Part shown: one piece after another, positions 1-10,069 of the stretch
How positions within the stretch are numbered: the first letter of the stretch is position 1
How the letters are laid out: every line of letters begins with the position of its first letter
From: Cristatella mucedo
Lineage: Eukaryota; Bryozoa; Phylactolaemata; Cristatellidae
Assembly (NCBI GenBank): GCA_009760855.2
Contig: WPIO01000094.1
Span: 1,314,001-1,378,000, forward strand
DNA length: 64,000 nucleotides
Direction: 5' to 3'
The notes under the pieces: model-generated
Database searches by the model: none
Told to the model about the DNA's origin: nothing
The model's input: only the letters and a program-made list of their open reading frames with translations
Translations under genes and position numbers: made by a program

Positions 1-72
1 GCGACGACCAGGGGTTTGGGAAAGAAAGTGGCCCCGGAAGCTCTGAGGCTCACCAGCCAGCCAGTCAGCTGA
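1..72 (+). CDS. possible C-terminal end of an upstream exon
   Basis: Frame 1 is open from the window edge to a TGA at 70-72, giving 23 residues rich in K, A and L and ending TSQPVS. It could be the end of a coding exon that begins outside the window. No family is recognised, and a chance open frame of this length is quite possible. Confidence 0.2.
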   Translation, partial: ATTRGLGKKVAPEALRLTSQPVS

Positions 73-504
73 TGCCATAGCGATGCACCACCCTTGGGGC
101 AACGCTGTGACCTTTGACCTAGTCCTCTGAGCTTAGTTTAGTGATTGAATTGGGCGGCTACACATCTATCCGTTACCCTTTGCACCTAACGTATTTTCCT
201 TGAACTTTAATGAGAGCTGACCATAGAACACATGACTTGGACTGAGCAACAACAGTGACAGCTCCTCTGATCGTTTAGCAATATGCATCTTCTAGGACAC
301 CTACAAACTGCAGCTGCCTGGCTCTTCAAAAGGCAATGTCAATGCAAGTATGGCAACTTCAAAAAGAATTAACTATTAACTGAGTTTTACCAATAGTATT
401 AATAATAATTCTTTTGAGTGGAAACATTGTAGAATCTATTCTCTGTTTAGGCGCAGTACATCCTCCCGGTAGCCTATTTTGATTCAATGAAGACCAAAGC
501 ACAT
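73..504. other. no feature recognised
   Basis: I see no coding segment or known repeat here. Confidence 0.5.
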
Positions 505-1045
505 CCTCCTTTTAAGTGCATGGAGCTTGATGCAAACAATCTCCCAATTTGAGAGCATGGAGATCGATGCCAAAAAGCTCTCCCCTCAGATTTGGAGAGA
601 ACGGAGCTATTGACAAATGCTCAACAAATTTATCCCCTCATAATTTAGAGAGTAAGGAGCTTGAATCCGAACACATGCATCTCCCATTTGGAGAACATAT
701 AGCTAGATGCCATACAAATTCCCTACTTCGAGAGCAATCTCCTACCTATTTAAAGAGCACTGAGCTTGATGCCAAAAAAGTGTATTTCCTATATGGAGTG
801 CACAGAGCTTGCTTCCGAAATAATTCCTACCCAACATTTTAAGAGCGTGGAGCCTGGTGCCGAGCAAAATTCAACCCCTCTCATTTAGAGAGCAAAACGC
901 TTGATGTCCAGCAAATTTGTCTCACTTCCAAAGTCTCACTGGCCAAATTTGTCTTACCTCCATTTTAGAGCGTGGAGCTTGATACTTAACCAATTCTTCC
1001 CCTCGTTTGGAGAGCACAAAACTTTGCACCAAAGTGTTGGCTCGG
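505..1045. repeat. degenerate tandem array, unit about 43 bp
   Basis: About a dozen diverged units share the core GAGAGCATGGAGCTTGATGC followed by A/C-rich sequence and TCTCCCCTC. Spacing is irregular (about 40-50 bp). The plus-strand open frame across 549-842 has no coding character beyond the repetition. Confidence 0.7.
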
Positions 1046-1324
1046 CAAACCTTTGTAGCTCAGTCTAAAAATAGTGAGCTCTTTTTTATAGCCGCAACAC
1101 TATGATCCTCTATCAGAGTTACTTTTGGATCTGTCAACCAATTTTGAACGTTGGTAAAACCAAATCGCTGCTCGTAAAATCCCTAAGCTTTGCTGTTGTA
1201 CCAACGGAGACTAGACTCTTCTGATTAGTGATACTACAGTATAACAGATATCGTGTACTTGGAAATGAGGCGTCCTCTTTGATAAATGCTTAATGCTTGA
1301 AAACTTGATGAAGAAGACCCCTTC

Positions 1325-1515
1325 CGTGAGCCGTGATGGCTCCCATGGTAAGGCGGTTGCTCGTCACGACCTTGGTCCTGAGGTGATGGGTTTGAGTCCT
1401 GCAATGTACGATCCTTTATTGTCCCTGGAAGCGGTGGAGATAGCCGTAAAGGCTCTTCTGTCGCTATAAAAAAGAAGCTGTTAAATCAGCTGGTATTATT
1501 ATTATTATTTCCGCA
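1325..1515 (+). mobile_element. SINE-2 copy (tRNA-derived)
   Basis: The head has a tRNA-like promoter (TGGTAAGGCGGTTGC, then GGGTTTGAGTCCTGC as B box). The body has the diagnostic GATAGCCGTAAAGGCTC and TCTGTCGCTATAAAAAAG, and the tail ends in TTATTATT. Closely related copies lie at 14450, 48765 (minus) and 49028. Confidence 0.8.
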
Positions 1516-1555
1516 GCTGGCCATTACATTGTTTTCCGGTCTAGCATTACGGCAT

Positions 1556-2165
1556 TTGTCTCGCTGTATCTGGCAAAATATCTTTATATTTCCGTGGTTC
1601 TATCACGATTAGACGACTGTAAGCTGGTATTGCCTTTGCTAACGAAGAAAGCCATTAAGCCTCGGCCGCTGGTGAGTTCGATTGCTGCAAGGTCAGTCGA
1701 CAAATACCAGACTCGGCTATCTATTTCCTTTTTTGAAGGGGCTTAGATTGGATACAGAGTAAAATTATTGCTCTCACCAACGAGGACCTCCACATCATGG
1801 CTTTTTATGCATTTTCTGAACTATAGCACCAGCTTTAGCATCCTCATCCCTTCAGGTCTTCAGTGTACAAAAAACATGGCCGTGTAGCTCCTTAGCCTAT
1901 ACACCGTTGACAACAGCAGACGCTCTAGTTCCACACGTGCTAGCCTGTGAAACTTAGCTCCACAATTTGTACGCAACGCCATCTTCTCTGGTTCTGCTGA
2001 CTGCGGCGCACTCTTTCAGCCGCCCTGAGCTGCCAATTACACGTCGTCGCTCAGTGGTCACTACTTGCCTCAGCTGCTCTTCTCGTTCTGCTATACTTCC
2101 GGCTGTCTCTTTTCCTGTTTGCGAGAGATTAGGTTTGATGGCCACCGCGTGAGCACCGAAGGCCC
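1556..2165 (+). mobile_element. old L2-A LINE fragment, 3' part
   Basis: Diverged match to the C-terminal part of the L2-A ORF. It keeps the RLD...K-KAIKP stretch, the 'caccagctttagcatcctc' block and the 'acgcaacgccatcttctc' block in the same order as the copy at 31409. Reading frames are broken throughout, so this is an old insertion. Confidence 0.65.
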
Positions 2166-2457
2166 TTAAAAGGCTTTTAATCAGTTTTTAAATTTACCTA
2201 GTTTAGCTTATAGTTTTTGCAGAAAACTCTCAAGCCTAGCACAAATGTACCCCTTGCGGCTTACGACAGAGGAGTGACACAGCAGAGACGTGTACATTGC
2301 ATTAAATTAGCAAGACGATCAAAACTCACTGGCTCTGCTGTAAGTTTTTCCGCGAGTCGTAGTGCTCCTTTAGCTCTGCGTCAATTGGCTTAATTGTCGT
2401 ATTAAGTAGGGTGTTAGGTTCCCCGAGCCTCTGACGTGCTCACGTTATCTTTTAAAG

Positions 2458-2643
2458 TCAGACTCTGATATCCCGCTCTGACGTCATTGGGCAGCTCCTG
2501 TCGTATGGTATTGGCGGTTCATCTGCAACATAAAGAGCAGCAGTCCGCATAGCGAATGCCAGAAACCATTCCGTCGCTAGGTCAAGTTCATGATGCGCCA
2601 TCAGTGACGCAAGGTGGAGCGTAAGTTTCTTAATCCGAATCAA
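2458..2643 (-). CDS. candidate coding exon, unrecognised
   Basis: A 61-codon minus-strand frame ends in TGA. Its amino-acid mix looks protein-like (LHLASLMAHHELDLATEW, later ALYVADEPPIPYDRS). It has no ATG start and no clear acceptor, so it would have to be a terminal exon. Not matched to a family; chance remains possible. Confidence 0.22.
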   Translation of the reverse strand: MIRIKKLTLHLASLMAHHELDLATEWFLAFAMRTAALYVADEPPIPYDRSCPMTSERDIRV

Positions 2644-2649
2644 ATTTTA

Positions 2650-3340
2650 GGATTCGCTTGGATATTTTCTGTACTCCCAGGAGTGAAGAGGGAGCTGTAG
2701 GAACGAATTTAGGCGACTAGACGTCAGGACTATTGATTCGCTCAGAGCTACGACAAATACACGTATTTAGCACTGGACTTGGTCACTTGTGTGGGAGGTC
2801 TGAATGAAACCCACGCCTAGGGTCAAATACTTCGCTGAAGCAGCATACTGAGGTCTGGGCGACAGAGTACTTACAGACGTCCGGGTGCCAGAGTAATTGG
2901 AAAAATAAAGTAAACGACATATAACTGGTGAGCAGTTAAACTCTTACGTTTTCACCTGCACGCATGTTCATACAGGCACGCACATTTACAAACGCACATA
3001 CATACCTGTCATCAGCTGCACATGTTACATTTCATTTTTCACACGCTCCACTTGTAGCCTTGTCTACCGAAAATATTTGTTTGCATTCTATAGCAATGCT
3101 TGCGTGAGATGGACTTTGGAGGAGACCAGTTATAGGAAAGCATGCCAGCTGGGTGCTAGTGACCCTTTATTGAGGTAACAAGTTGAGGCAACCGGTTGCA
3201 GTAAGGTTTCTTACTTAAATTTGCAGCAGGTCTTAACTTTAGCTTGAAGTATGCCTCCGGGTCTGAGCCCTCATTTTATTAGCACTCCCTTCGTGAACCA
3301 TGGCTGTGGGTTCACGTCAAAAGCAGGCAGCTGTGTATTC
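2650..3340. other. no feature recognised
   Basis: I see no convincing exon or repeat. A short stretch of alternating CA-type sequence (about 2957-3010) is the only pattern. Confidence 0.5.
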
Positions 3341-3344
3341 CCAG

Positions 3345-3425
3345 CTGTAAGCATGAGTGATAGCCGTAAAGGCTAACCTCGCATACATAGGAAGGAGGCT
3401 CATGAATCAGCTAAGGCTAAAAATT
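3345..3425 (+). mobile_element. SINE-2 3' fragment
   Basis: Contains GTGATAGCCGTAAAGGCTAA and GGAAGGAGGCTCATGAATCAGC, the 3' half of the SINE-2 body. The tRNA-like head is missing. Confidence 0.6.
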
Positions 3426-3603
3426 GAATAGCCGAGGGAGTCTGATCAATCAGCTTACGTTGTAAGCTTTTCACGCTAGGAGGCGGCCGAGAAGATTTAG
3501 CTAGCTCCTTCGGAGTGATCGTAAATTCCCGCGTCTTTTCACTGAGATTTTACGGCGCTATAGTGATTCTTAGTCGCGGGCCTCTTCCTAGATCTCCCAA
3601 TAT

Positions 3604-3771
3604 GCTTAGGATGCACCTTGCTGCCAAAGAAGCAGCTTCCCACGCTGGATGACGGCCATTGCTTCTGCAACCACTTCGAATCTCTCTAACGCTCATGTCA
3701 TGCCGAGGTATGAATACGTGTACAGTGCCCTGGGAACAGTACTGGCGTACGACCATTCTTCCAGTGTGCAT
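3604..3771 (-). CDS. candidate coding exon, unrecognised
   Basis: A minus-strand frame begins ATG right after CTAG (possible acceptor) and runs about 52 codons (YCSQGTVHVFIPRHDMSV...) to a possible donor AAG|GTGCAT near 3604. The splice sites are weak. It lies just beside the CpG-rich island. No family recognised. Confidence 0.2.
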
Positions 3772-4062
3772 CTAGTATCGCTCACGTAGCGTCTAACCTT
3801 AATCTAAACGTATTGCTGTGAATAGTCGTAGGATGAAAACGTTGCCTTTTCAGACGAGTCGGCCTCCTAAAAACATCCGGGAAGCGTCGCTGAAATCGGA
3901 ATATGAGCGGTTGGCAAATCCAGCTCTCGCTTTTGGGTCCATCGCCTGTACATTTCTGCACATCTATATATTCAAGATTTTCATTCAGTGCCCTCAAATT
4001 TCCGGAACTGGCTCAGAGTTCTGCTGCTTCCCGGAGCGAACGTCGGCGTTGCTAGCATTTAC

Positions 4063-4252
4063 CGCTCAGCAGCCTCGCTCGCGGGTGAAGCTCAAACGCC
4101 TCCGTGAAGAATGCTGGCATGGCTTTGCACGCCGGGTCGGCAGCAGTGGCGGCGACGGCGGGCCAATCTAGTGGCGATTGCTTCTGACGGGCAGCCTTCG
4201 AGCAGCTATCTTCTTTCCAAGAAACGCGTCCGACGCGCCGCAGCAGCAGCAT
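4063..4252 (-). CDS. candidate first coding exon in CpG island
   Basis: Minus-strand ATG at 4252 opens 63 codons (starts MLLLRRVGRVSWKEDSCSK) and meets a donor GAGCG|GTAAAT at 4062. Its place inside a CpG island suits a first exon. The protein is not recognised, and GC-rich DNA gives long open frames by chance. Confidence 0.22.
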
Positions 4253-4445
4253 AGCCGCCGGCGCCGTGAGGGGTCAGAGGGCGCTCGCCAGAGAGTAAAA
4301 CTCGCACTCGAGTGCCTGTGCGGCGACTGGTCCGGCCGGCCTGACGGACCAAATTTGCAGCTGATTCAAGCACCACCCGCCGACCGCAGACATTCCTTGC
4401 AGCCGCTCGCCGAAGCCGCCGGCTCCTCGGCCAAGCTCTCAAACC

Positions 4446-4680
4446 AGGAGAGAGATAGAGAGAGAGAGAGAGAGAACTAAGAGAGATTGAGATTGCGAGG
4501 GAGAGAGGGAGGAAGAGAGAGAGCTGGGGGAGAGAGGAGGAGGAGAGAGAGAAAGAGAGTGAGAGATGAAAAGATACCGAAAGAGAGAGAGAACAGGAAT
4601 GAATAGAGAGATGAGAGAGGGAGACGGGGAGAGTCGAGAAAGAGCTAAAACTATAAGAGAGAGAGCATGAATGAGTGGAG
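4446..4680 (+). repeat. polypurine (GA)n-rich tract
   Basis: About 235 bp of imperfect GA repeats, almost all purine on the plus strand, with only scattered C/T interruptions. It borders the CpG-rich block on one side and the next purine minisatellite on the other. Confidence 0.85.
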
Positions 4681-4819
4681 CTAGATATTATACGTTCAAT
4701 AAAGTTTGATTATTCGGAGACAGTCGCTTTCTAACTGACCCGTGCAGCATTCCACTGGCTCATATTTTGAGGGGAGACTACTCTAACAGATGGTGCAAAG
4801 GTTTTACTTGGGAGGTTAA

Positions 4820-5075
4820 GGGGTGAGAGAGGAGGGGTACGGGAGTGGAGAGAGGAGGGGTGCGGGAGTGAAGAGAAGAGGGGGTGAGGGAGTGGAGAGA
4901 GAGGAGGGGGTGCGGGAGTGCAGTGTGAGGAGCGGAGGGTGCTGAAGTGCAGAGTGAGGAGGGGTGCGAGAGTGGAGAGTGAGGAGGGGTGCAGGAGTGG
5001 AGAGTGAGGAGGGGAGGGTTCGGGAGTGGAGAGTGAGGAGGGGAGGGTTCGGGAGTGGAGAGAGAGGAGGAGGAA
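4820..5075 (+). repeat. purine-rich minisatellite, unit about 25-30 bp
   Basis: Units of the form GAGGAGGGGTGCGGGAGTGG followed by AGAG repeat about nine times with small changes. The last two full units (near 5008 and 5037) are nearly identical, which suggests recent local copying. Minus-strand frames give Ser/Pro/Leu-rich artefacts. Confidence 0.8.
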
Positions 5076-6366
5076 CGCGTGCTCAACTTGCTGCACCTGT
5101 AGCCAAGTAGCGTGCTCGACCAGTGGCTATCAATAATCTGCCATTTTTTGGTGTCCTGGCAGCTCTGAATGCGCGAGCGACCGCCGTGCTTGTATTTAGA
5201 GTACTGCACTCCATCTTGTAGCTAGAGCCCTGTACTCCTGTTGTACACACGAAGCCAGCGAATCTATGGGATGCAGCCTCGGCGGCAGCGGCGCGACGCC
5301 GGTGGCGCAGCACCAGCCGCACCACCGGCTGCTCATTAGGTACAAAGACTAGACGGCGCACAGCCGCCTGCAGGGCAGCCCGCAGGAGAACGATCTCACG
5401 CAGAACAGCAAGCGGTCAGTGAATGTCGGAAACCTGCCGGCTCGATTTTCTGCCGCTTTATCAACGGCGACTTTGTCTTCCGAGGGCGCTCGACTAAGAT
5501 TCGACTCAGAGCGGTTAATTCCGGGCTTCAAATTCTCGCTTATTCTCTCTCGCAGGAGCCGAGTCGCAGGCAGGAATCGGCTTAGCGAGGGGTGTGCACA
5601 CTCACGGCAGCTACTCTTGGCAGGCGGTGAGACCTGGATGCTAGCTAGATACACATCAGCCCGCTACCGGCTATCGAGCCCGCTCGCGACATAACTCACC
5701 CGGGTCCAGGCGGTAAGAGAAAACCGCCGGAACGGTCGGCTACGGCGTCCTTGGCAACCGGCAATAGGCCGAATGGCTTTCAGCCGCTCGTGCAAGAAAG
5801 GAGGCATGTAAAAATACTTAACAACGGTGAACTTGCCGTAGAGTGAACTAGGTTAATGTTTTCGCACGCACTGGTCGCGGAAATGCACTTGCAATTCTTC
5901 TGAGTAGCTCCTAATCGAAAGAGTTCTCCCGGCGCCCCTAGCTCGGGAGGCGATTCGTGGAGCATCTCCGGGCACGCGTACTCCCCGTCTCCACCGACGC
6001 CGCCCGCGGTCTGAGCGGCCGGTCTCGTCGCGCGCCGACGGACGCAGCAGCAAGTAGCGGCCGCTCGGCAGCAGCGGCGGTGGCGGCCTCCTCGCTGCAG
6101 CCTGCAGCGAGCCTCGCTCCAGCCTGCAGCCAGCCCCGCACGCTGCCGCGCGTTTGGCACGCCCGAAGCCCAGTCCGCTGCGGCCGCCCAGCGAACGTTC
6201 GAGCGTGCTCTGAACGAGCCACGGGCGAAACTCGTGTGAACTCCCAGAGAACGGTAAGGACGGTCCTTTCAAGCTCGATTCAATCCCTGGGAAAGAGAGT
6301 TCTTTCAAGCTCGGATCAATCTCGAGGTTTGAGCGACACGCAGCTCGATGCTAAATCAGCATTTGG

Positions 6367-6525
6367 CTTGTTTGGTCTAGCGGTTAAGGTGCTCGCCCCG
6401 ACCAAGATCTGACTGAGGTCGTGGGCTCGAGCCCTGACGCATATGTGATGCGCCTGAATAGAGATTAAGTTCCCTTGGGGCGCATTAAAAATGAATTATA
6501 TATATATATATATATATATATAGTT
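6367..6525 (+). mobile_element. SINE-1 copy ending in (TA)n
   Basis: The head GGTCTAGCGGTTAAGGTGC and a B-box-like GTGGGCTCGAGCCC mark a tRNA origin. The tail GATGCGCCTGAATAGAGATT, then GGGGCGCATTAAAAATGAATTA, resembles the L2-B 3' end. It runs into a perfect (TA)n microsatellite at about 6496-6524. Confidence 0.85.
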
Positions 6526-6656
6526 AAGAAGCTAAAGTGTGCACAAGTCTACTTAAGTTTGCGGTCGCCGGTTGCGAGTCGAGCCCTCTTAATGCTCCAA
6601 ACCCGTCCACTTGCTTTTGTCTCGAGCAAAAAAGTATCCTCGCGACCACCATTGCT

Positions 6657-6800
6657 AGTAATAATAATAATATTGCACTTGATAAAGCGCCCTCAGAGAA
6701 CTTAATCTCTTTCTAGGCGCTTTACATTTGCTGCAAAGTGATACGCAATAGAATAGTAAGTAAAATCATGCTTGAAAAACAAACAAAATGAATAATAATG
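6657..6800 (-). mobile_element. L2-B 3' end
   Basis: Reads on minus as AAAGCGCCTAGAAAGAGATT, then CTCTGAGGGCGCTTTATCAA and an (ATT)n tail. Includes the 'caagcatgattttactta' part of the L2-B 3' UTR. Confidence 0.85.
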
Positions 6801-7144
6801 CTAGGCGGGCTTTTAGAACTCGCTCTTTTAGGACGCGGCTTTCTGGAGAAAACTAAAAGCCACCCGAGCGCTCTCCACGTGTGGCGCGCCGCTGTGTGTG
6901 CGACGCTCAGATGACGTTGCAGTGCGGAGCCGTATTAAGCAGCGACCCGACGCTCGCCTGCTTATGTTAGCACGCTTCGCTAGGGCGGCAGGACGGCGTT
7001 CCGAGGCTTTCAGGATGTTAAATCGAGGCACTCAGGAAGTTGGATCGAGACTTGTCGAAGAGCGTCGGACGCAGCTATTGGACGAAAGAGCGACTTTCCA
7101 GCTCTTCTCGCACTCAGCCGGCTACGCTGCTCCGCTGTGCTGGC

Positions 7145-7265
7145 GCGTGCGTAAGCGTGTACGGGCTAAGTACGTAGCTAACGTGTAACGCGAACGTGTA
7201 CGTGTAACGTGTACGCTAGCCCGTACGCTAGCCCGTACACGTACGGCATAAGCGTGTACGGGCTT
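7145..7265. repeat. CpG-rich cluster of short inverted repeats
   Basis: AAGCGTGTACGGGCTA (7152-7167) is followed by GTACGCTAGCCCGTACGCTA and TAGCCCGTACACG (about 7210-7243), then again by TAAGCGTGTACGGGCTTT. The arms can pair in several ways. Confidence 0.75.
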
Positions 7266-7573
7266 TCGAGCCGGCGCTTCCGGTCGCCGAAAGGCACTTC
7301 GAACTAGACTCAATATAGTTCTCCGTGTCTGTGCCAAGTGTTTTAAAGTTCGGTCCCTTTCCGGCGTGCGTGTAGCCGATGTGACCATGTGAAACCATGC
7401 ACGGACTTTCAGTGAGGAGAAATGCGCTCGCTGAGTAGAACAGGACACTTCCGTTAAGCATACTCTGGAAAATATAGTTAACTGCATTTCCCCAAACGCG
7501 CTCCTATTGCCAAGTTCTCAAGCCCGAAGCGTTTACTTTCACTAGCCCCCCCCCCGCCTGCCTGCTGAGGTTA

Positions 7574-7697
7574 ATGGTTCCATTTGGGCAGCAACTTTTT
7601 TCACCGGCGAGCGTGACTGACTACGAGGTGTACGCAGAGCAGCCTGCTGTGCATGCACGCCGTCAATGTGTAACTGTCGGAGCCAGCCATATCCTTG
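7574..7697 (+). CDS. candidate first coding exon, unrecognised
   Basis: An ATG in a fair context (ttaATGG) opens 41 codons (MVPFGQQLFSPASVTDYEV...) and ends at an excellent donor, CTTG|GTGAGT, in phase 1. A poly-C run and GC-rich sequence lie upstream, and a SINE-1 begins six bases into the intron. No family recognised; not confirmed by a second exon. Confidence 0.3.
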
Positions 7698-7702
7698 GTG
7701 AG

Positions 7703-7850
7703 TAAATATAATTCATGTGCATAGCGCCCCAAGAGAAGTTAATCCTTATTCAGGCGCTTCACATATGCCTCGGGGCTCGAGCCCACGACCTCAGCCAGAC
7801 CTTGGTCGGGGCGAGCGCCTTGACCGCTGGACCAAACCAGCTCGGCAACG
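7703..7850 (-). mobile_element. SINE-1 copy
   Basis: On the minus strand: GGTTTGGTCCAGCGGTCAAG, then GTGGGCTCGAGCCCCGAGGC and the L2-like tail ending TGAATTATATTTACT. Well preserved. Confidence 0.85.
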
Positions 7851-7989
7851 AATGCATCAAGCTGTCACATAAAGCGAACCGAGCAGCGCATTCTCATAAA
7901 GAAAATCTCTCAGGCACTAACCACCCAACATCCTTCGGAAATGATTGCGAAGAGAGGTTTATTGAAATGCTGGAATGCTAGACCATACA

Positions 7990-8410
7990 GCTTACGTCAG
8001 GAGTGGATACTACAAACTATGTAGCACAGTTTACGATTCTGGATAGTAAGTGATATCTTAAAGTATAAACAATTTCCTCCTTCTCCACAAAGTTTTGCTT
8101 TTGTATCCAGAGCAGTGCTACATTTGAAATTTCGCAATTCCACAGAAAAGACGAACGAATTGAACGCAATAGATTCTTTGGATCACATCATCACATATAT
8201 TCGGATGAAAAAAAAATAAAATAGGATGAAGATATGATTATGGTAAGTTTATGCAAAAGAAACGGCAGGGTATTTGTTCATAAGCGAGATTTGTTTTTTA
8301 GAGAATTAAGACTACACCAGAAATTCCATTAATAAAGCAGCCACCGGATAGAGCGTTCCAAAACTGTCTTATTATAATGTCCTCGATGATGGCCTTCAGA
8401 GTTCGCTAAG
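7990..8410. other. no firm feature
   Basis: AT-rich sequence. The last part (8295-8410) has short open frames on both strands. The minus-strand frame just past the donor of the 8700-8416 exon (RTLKAIIEDIIIRQFW...) looks protein-like but cannot be joined to it in phase. Confidence 0.35.
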
Positions 8411-8415
8411 TCTAC

Positions 8416-8700
8416 CTGTTAGGAGCGCTCGGATTAGTCTCCGCCCAACCACTTATATTCTTCGTGAGTTTATTAACACAAGCATCAAGAATAAGAATAT
8501 CACGCAGCCCATTATGCAGCATAGTTTCAATCCACTCTGCTAATTGTTCTACCATGTGACTAGACTGCCCAGGAAGGAACCCAATACTGCAGCAAAGCTG
8601 CTTCACGTCGCAGCAAGGCTGCTTCAAACTGCTTAAACCTACTGTCACCTTACAGGGGCGCTTTGTGCGGAGATCGTCTAACTGATCTTCATTATCTTGG
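8416..8700 (-). CDS. candidate internal coding exon, unrecognised
   Basis: A 285-bp minus-strand exon with a strong acceptor (ACGTTTCTTTGCAG before 8700) and a good donor (CTAACAG|GTAGAC at 8415). It is open throughout in one frame and phase 2 at both ends, so it encodes 95 codons (QDNEDQLDDLRTKRPCK... MVEQLAEWIETMLHNGLRD ILILDA). The hydrophobic DILILDA strand after a helix resembles the general layout of the PAC2/proteasome-assembly-chaperone fold, but I cannot support that assignment. No neighbouring exon is identified. Confidence 0.45.
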
Positions 8701-8909
8701 CTGCAAAGAAACGTCGGTCCTTCGCGCCTCAGACAGCTGAGGGCGAAACTTTGGAACTATTCAACGATATTGCTCGATCTCAAGCTGGGAAGCAATGTAG
8801 ATCGCAAGGCAAAAATTCGATGCGCACTTTCGGATTTCGCTTGTTGCTTAAATCCACCAGTTGGCGCTTCCCAGATGATGCTGTAGCTCTCCCATTGTAG
8901 CCAATTCCT

Positions 8910-9100
8910 CAAGTGCAAACATTGATGGAGCCAGCGCCGCATCAAAGGGCGCCGCCACCGACGACGAAAGGCTGCTTCGACTCTTGCCGGCGTTCAAATG
9001 GTAGCAGTGCACTGCAGCAATAGAAAAAAAAGCTTGCAATTGTATCATAGCAAGCTCGGGCCGTTAGCATAGGACCCGCTTATTTGAGAGCCACACAGTG
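8910..9100. repeat. dispersed repeat, short-CCG copy
   Basis: Homologous to 13227-13535: shared blocks are GCAAACATTG, CAAAGGGCGCCGCC, GGCTGCTTCG, TTCAAATGGTAGC and CCCGCTTAT..GAGAGCC, in the same order. Here the CCG part is only a few triplets (GCCGCCACCGACGACG). Nature unknown: duplicated segment or low-copy mobile repeat. Confidence 0.7.
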
Positions 9101-9184
9101 CATAGCGCCAGTCATGGCGTACAAATACCTAGCATGGAGCTCATTGTACAATAGACTAATTATTACACAGAAAATGTAAAATAG

Positions 9185-9310
9185 AATTCGTTCGCACTGA
9201 ATCTTAAGAGAACTTAGTTGCTATTCGGGTGCTGTACATATGCCTCAGGGCTGGGCCCACGACATTAGTTATTAAAGCTGAGCACATTTGCCTTAAGTCA
9301 AACCAGGATG
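9185..9310 (-). mobile_element. degenerate SINE-1 copy
   Basis: Keeps the tail ('aattcgttcgcactgaatcttaagagaactt' region) and the CATATGCCTCAGGGCT block on minus. The B box (GGGCCC) and head are eroded. Confidence 0.55.
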
Positions 9311-9319
9311 ACGCAAAAT

Positions 9320-9870
9320 ATATATTCTGGTTGATATAGATTCTAACTTAGGAGCCTGCTAATCAAACTAGAGAATGTAACGCAACGTTACGGTCGTACT
9401 TGTCGTATGTGGAAAGTTCTACTTTGCAATAACGTATGCCTCATAAGCACTGACGGAGCCAGAATACTCATCTAAAGGGCCGGACCTGCAAAATGAATGC
9501 GTTGGAGGTGAAGACCATGTGATTTTCATATAGGAAGGGAAATAAATAAAAATCAAAAAGCCATAGCGCAAAATCTTAGCGATTATTTGACAGAAACTTG
9601 CTAGTTCGTCATCAAGTGGAATTGAGACAATTTCCTCTTAGGTGAAGATCGGGTAGAGGGTATAGGAATAGAGGTCGGCCCACCTCACTGCACCTCTATA
9701 CAGGGGGGAGGGGAAATGCCCCCGGCTCCACTCAGTCTTACGTGGATAGAACATGGTAACTACTACCAAAAGCTCTGCTTTTGAGGGGTAGGACAGCTTT
9801 TATTCTATGGTAAACTTTTCCCAATAAAATTGCAGATATAGCTTTGCATATAAAAGAATCCTATGTTAAA
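9320..9870. other. no feature recognised
   Basis: Mixed AT-rich sequence without a supported exon or repeat. Confidence 0.5.
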
Positions 9871-9884
9871 GTCTTTTACCATAT

Positions 9885-10060
9885 TTGCATACTGACCCTG
9901 TGCATGTCACCCCTAGCCATATTATTCAGTTCGTTTGTTTTTCAAGCATGATTTTACTTGCCATTCCATTGCATTTCACTTTACAGCAAATGTAAAGCGC
10001 CTAGAGAGAGATTAAGTTCTCTGAGGGCGCTTTATCAAGTGAATTATTAATATTAATAAT
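9885..10060 (+). mobile_element. L2-B 3' end
   Basis: 3' UTR block GACCCTGTGCATGTCACCCC, then CAGCAAATGTAAAGCGCC and an ATT/AAT-rich tail. Well preserved. Confidence 0.85.
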
Positions 10061-10069
10061 AATTAATAA

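Larger units (their letters stand above)
3780..6260. promoter_or_regulatory. CpG-rich island, probable promoter region
   Basis: GC- and CpG-rich sequence in a window otherwise of ordinary composition, densest at 4000-4440, 5260-5780 and 5930-6240. A CCAAT motif (GGGCCAATC) lies at about 4160. Possible 5' splice donors face both ways: GAACG|GTAAGG on plus near 6254, GAGCG|GTAAAT on minus at 4062, and CCCGG|GTGAGT on minus near 5690. This suits promoter and first-exon sequence, perhaps bidirectional. No coding family was recognised; several long open frames here follow from GC content. Confidence 0.5.

Noticed and set aside
5349-6412. Several 90-150-codon Arg/Ala/Ser-rich frames on both strands
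   Set aside because: Expected in CpG-rich DNA where stop codons are rare; no motif or consistent splice sites. Recorded only as a promoter-like island.
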